From NCBI GenBank assembly GCA_903884535.1, contig CAISEZ010000041.1:1-43676 (forward strand): DNA of 43,676 nt. The letters are read 5' to 3'. Positions 42,093 to 43,676 of the stretch are shown here, one piece after another. The position numbers and the translations under genes were made by a program. Under the pieces are notes generated by a model. The model was given only the letters and a program-made list of their open reading frames with translations, made no database searches and had not been told where the DNA came from. How positions within the stretch are numbered: position 1 is the stretch's first letter; each line of letters opens with the position of its first letter. The DNA comes from an uncultured Verrucomicrobia subdivision 3 bacterium. GTDB lineage: Bacteria; Verrucomicrobiota; Verrucomicrobiia; Limisphaerales; UBA11358.

Positions 42093-42482
42093 ATGACCAG
42101 TGACAATTCAAAGCCAGCGGCACCGGAGAAAACCAAAACCGTGGTCTATGCCTGCTCCGGCTGTTCGGATGCCGGCGAAATTGCCGACCGCATCGCCCGC
42201 CAGCTCACGCGTGACGGCGCGGCGCAGATGTCCTGTCTGGCCGGCATCGGCGGCCGCGTGAAAAGTCTGCTGGCCAAGGCGGCCAGCGCGGAGCGCATTC
42301 TGGCGATTGACGGCTGTCCGCTGAATTGCGCGCGGCACACGCTTGAACTCGCGGGCTTCAAAAAGTTCGAGCATCTCGAATTGCACCAGCTTGGCATTCG
42401 CAAAGGCTCGACGCCGGTGACGGAGGAACAGATTTCGTCTGGCGTCGCGGCCGCCAAAGAAATACTGTCGCACCCAAAATGA
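42093..42482 (+). CDS. DGC-domain putative zinc-binding protein
   Basis: The 129-residue protein contains VVYACSGCSDAGEIADRIAR (residues 17-36), MSCLAGIGG near 46, and the name-giving DGC triplet in ILAIDGCPLNCARHTLE near 70-86, then GSTPVTEEQI near the end. DGC-domain proteins are small Cys-rich proteins thought to bind zinc, often found in anaerobic or denitrification gene groups. The gene follows an FNR-type promoter with a short leader of about 15 bases. Its stop overlaps a further start codon (ATGA), hinting that a downstream gene was once coupled to it. Confidence 0.87.
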   Translation: MTSDNSKPAAPEKTKTVVYACSGCSDAGEIADRIARQLTRDGAAQMSCLAGIGGRVKSLLAKAASAERILAIDGCPLNCARHTLELAGFKKFEHLELHQLGIRKGSTPVTEEQISSGVAAAKEILSHPK

Positions 42483-42628
42483 TGCCACCGCTGAACCAGT
42501 TCAAGCGTTTCGACGTGCGTGGCCGCATCCGCCGCGGTGTCGAGACCTTGATCCCAACAACCCATGCAAGAAAACATCATGGGCGTCTGCAAAAAATCCG
42601 TCATCCGGCCGCGCTTCCTCCACTGTGA
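42479..42628 (+). pseudogene. Probable severed 5' end of a gene coupled to the DGC gene
   Basis: An ATG overlapping the DGC stop (ATGA) opens a 49-residue frame starting MMPPLNQFKRFDVRGRIRRG. The first 25 codons read like real protein; after about base 42560 the frame runs into the antisense of the truncated minus-strand gene and then stops. The interpretation is that the original gene was cut at that point. No family was recognised. Confidence 0.4.
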
Positions 42629-43067
42629 CCATTTTATTCGTAGCATACTTCACCCCAAAATCTTCCGCCAACACCACGGCCAAGATCACCATTTTGTAAA
42701 AACTTTCTGAATGCTCGAACTCCGCTGGGTTGCGCTCAAACCGATAGTGATTCCGCTGCGTTTCCGATCGCACCCGCACCGCCATGCTTTCTAACAATGT
42801 AAGGCAGCCGTTCATATCCAAATCCTCGGCACCGGGCAAGCCTTGGGCGCACAACAAATTCATGCGGGCAATGTCAATATGATCGAGCGCTCCGACCGGT
42901 AAAGTCAGTAAATCTACCAATCTCGATACCGATGAAGCCGGTTGTAGCGCACCGGTGGTCTGGCGGCCACTTTTTCCAACAAAAAGCCACACCACGCTAA
43001 CTACCAATACCGCAACAATGAAGCCAGCACACAAAGCTTTATTAGTTTTTGGCTTCTGTTTTTGCAT
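42501..43067 (-). pseudogene. Truncated membrane-anchored protein gene (transglutaminase-like family N-terminal half)
   Basis: From the ATG at 43067 the protein has an N-terminal membrane anchor (ALCAGFIVAVLVVSVVWLFV) followed by a helical domain with IARMNLLCAQGLPGAEDLDM and FFADAHDVFLHGLLG. I recall verrucomicrobial proteins in which this last motif precedes a transglutaminase-like domain starting GTCSSMP. Here the sequence changes at about base 42560 to SRSRHRGGCGHARRNA and stops, so the catalytic half is lost. The family assignment is from memory and moderately sure; the truncation is consistent with a deletion next to a mobile element. Confidence 0.6.
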
Positions 43068-43158
43068 TACGTCCGCCTTGAGCGTAAATCTTTTCAAATG
43101 ACTCAGATCACATCCTTGTGTTGACCGGGACAGCGCCACGAGGTGGGAAACTGGGACC

Positions 43159-43659
43159 AATCAACGGGAATGTCATAGCATCCATGCGGATCGGACGATC
43201 AAGGCGGAGGATGTGCTGGGGGTGTTGGCCGAAGCCATTGAGCAACACGGCATGCCAGAATACATTCGGAGCGACAACGGCCCGGAGTTCATTGCGCGGG
43301 TGATCCAGCGGTGGCTGAAGGAGAACGGCATCAAGACGATTTACATTGAGCCAGGGTGTCCGTGGCAGAACGGGTATGCGGAAAGTTTCAACGGGCGGTT
43401 TCGGCGGGAATGCCTGAACCGCGAGTTAATCTACACGCTGAGTGAAGGGCTGGTGGTGTTTGAAGACTGGCGACGGTATTACAACCAAGAACGGCCGCAT
43501 CGTTCGTTGGGCTTGCAAACGCCGGCGCAGTTTGCCAAGAATCAGCGTGAGCAAGGTTCCGGTTCCAGTCGGGCTACGCCCGCCTTCCACCGGAACCTTG
43601 AGTGGCAGCAAAACAACAAACTGAAACCACCGGAAACTGTCTCATCACAAGTGGTCTAA
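43159..43659 (+). mobile_element. 3' remnant of an IS3-family transposase (orfB)
   Basis: The frame encodes the C-terminal part of the rve integrase core: RECHSIHADRTIKAEDVLG, then the second catalytic Asp in IRSDNGPEF, the catalytic Glu in WQNGYAESFNGRFRRE, and YYNQERPHRSLGLQTPAQF. The first catalytic Asp and the upstream half, with orfA, are missing, and no start codon fits. It is therefore an inactive 5'-truncated IS3-family copy. The right terminal repeat may lie just beyond the window end. Confidence 0.88.
43552..43600 (+). repeat. Nested palindrome inside the transposase remnant
   Basis: Perfect 11-base arms (CAAGGTTCCGG / CCGGAACCTTG) enclose a smaller hairpin CGGGC-TAC-GCCCG. It lies after the conserved transposase core and adds about 16 residues in frame. 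It looks like an inserted small palindromic repeat of the REP type rather than ancestral coding sequence. Confidence 0.65.
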
Positions 43660-43676
43660 TGAACGGGGTCCAAGCA

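Noticed and set aside
1-43676. tRNA or rRNA genes.
   Set aside because: No cloverleaf-like or rRNA-like stretch was recognised by eye in any gap; a covariance-model scan would be needed to exclude them fully.

Overview
The window reads as ordinary, gene-dense chromosome of a Gram-negative bacterium with moderately high GC. The most likely source is the Verrucomicrobiota (Pedosphaera/Limisphaera-like). That placement is an inference from several things: a giant DUF11/SdrD-type secreted protein whose C-terminus carries the YSTNLT...W...YYRI signature I associate with verrucomicrobial exported proteins, several small conserved proteins known to me mainly from this phylum and Acidobacteria, many starts without a clear Shine-Dalgarno, and an outer-membrane barrel. 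No 16S rRNA or tRNA gene was found to confirm it.

Layout. 1-2293: the end of a malonate block (madM transporter subunit, matB malonyl-CoA synthetase). 2300-5223: unrelated housekeeping or accessory genes (YjdM-type zinc ribbon, a tiny charged protein, a secreted NIPSNAP protein, a YhcH/EbgC-type protein, a patatin). 5309-6780: a minus-strand group in which two tiny Lys/Ala-rich protein genes, each with the same upstream element and a matching terminator hairpin, flank a dnaJ-like gene and its small partner. 7065-9223: an RNA/translation group (RRM protein, IF-1, DEAD-box helicase). 9328-12738: a small membrane protein, a TrhO-RluA fusion for RNA uridine modification, a methyltransferase and a decayed RluA fragment.

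12807-19550 holds a staphyloxanthin-type C30 carotenoid cluster. On the minus strand run a secreted TPR protein, crtP, crtQ and crtO, overlapping or nearly touching. Divergently on the plus strand run an aldehyde dehydrogenase (AldH/CrtNc type) and crtN. Together they would desaturate a C30 backbone, oxidise its end to a carboxylic acid, glycosylate it and acylate it. The condensing enzyme CrtM is absent, so the backbone must come from a gene elsewhere, possibly via squalene. A SRPBCC protein, a photolyase and a VOC protein follow on the same strand, suggesting a light/oxidative protection neighbourhood. rsmH, a BaiN/HI0933-type flavoprotein and a zinc-ribbon protein follow.

25068-40712 is dominated by one 4853-residue secreted DUF11 protein built from alternating Big/cadherin-like and DUF11 arrays, followed 9 bases later by an outer-membrane beta-barrel gene. 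The pair looks like a surface fibre or adhesin with a dedicated outer-membrane partner.

40750-42482 is a compact low-oxygen/nitric-oxide style regulon: cupin plus DUF2249, a YgbA-type protein and a DGC-domain zinc protein. Two FNR/DNR-type palindromes share an identical promoter layout, and one of them sits between the divergent ygbA-like and DGC genes. The right end (42479-43676) is a decayed junction: a severed small ORF, a truncated membrane-anchored gene and the 3' part of an IS3-family transposase carrying a nested palindrome.
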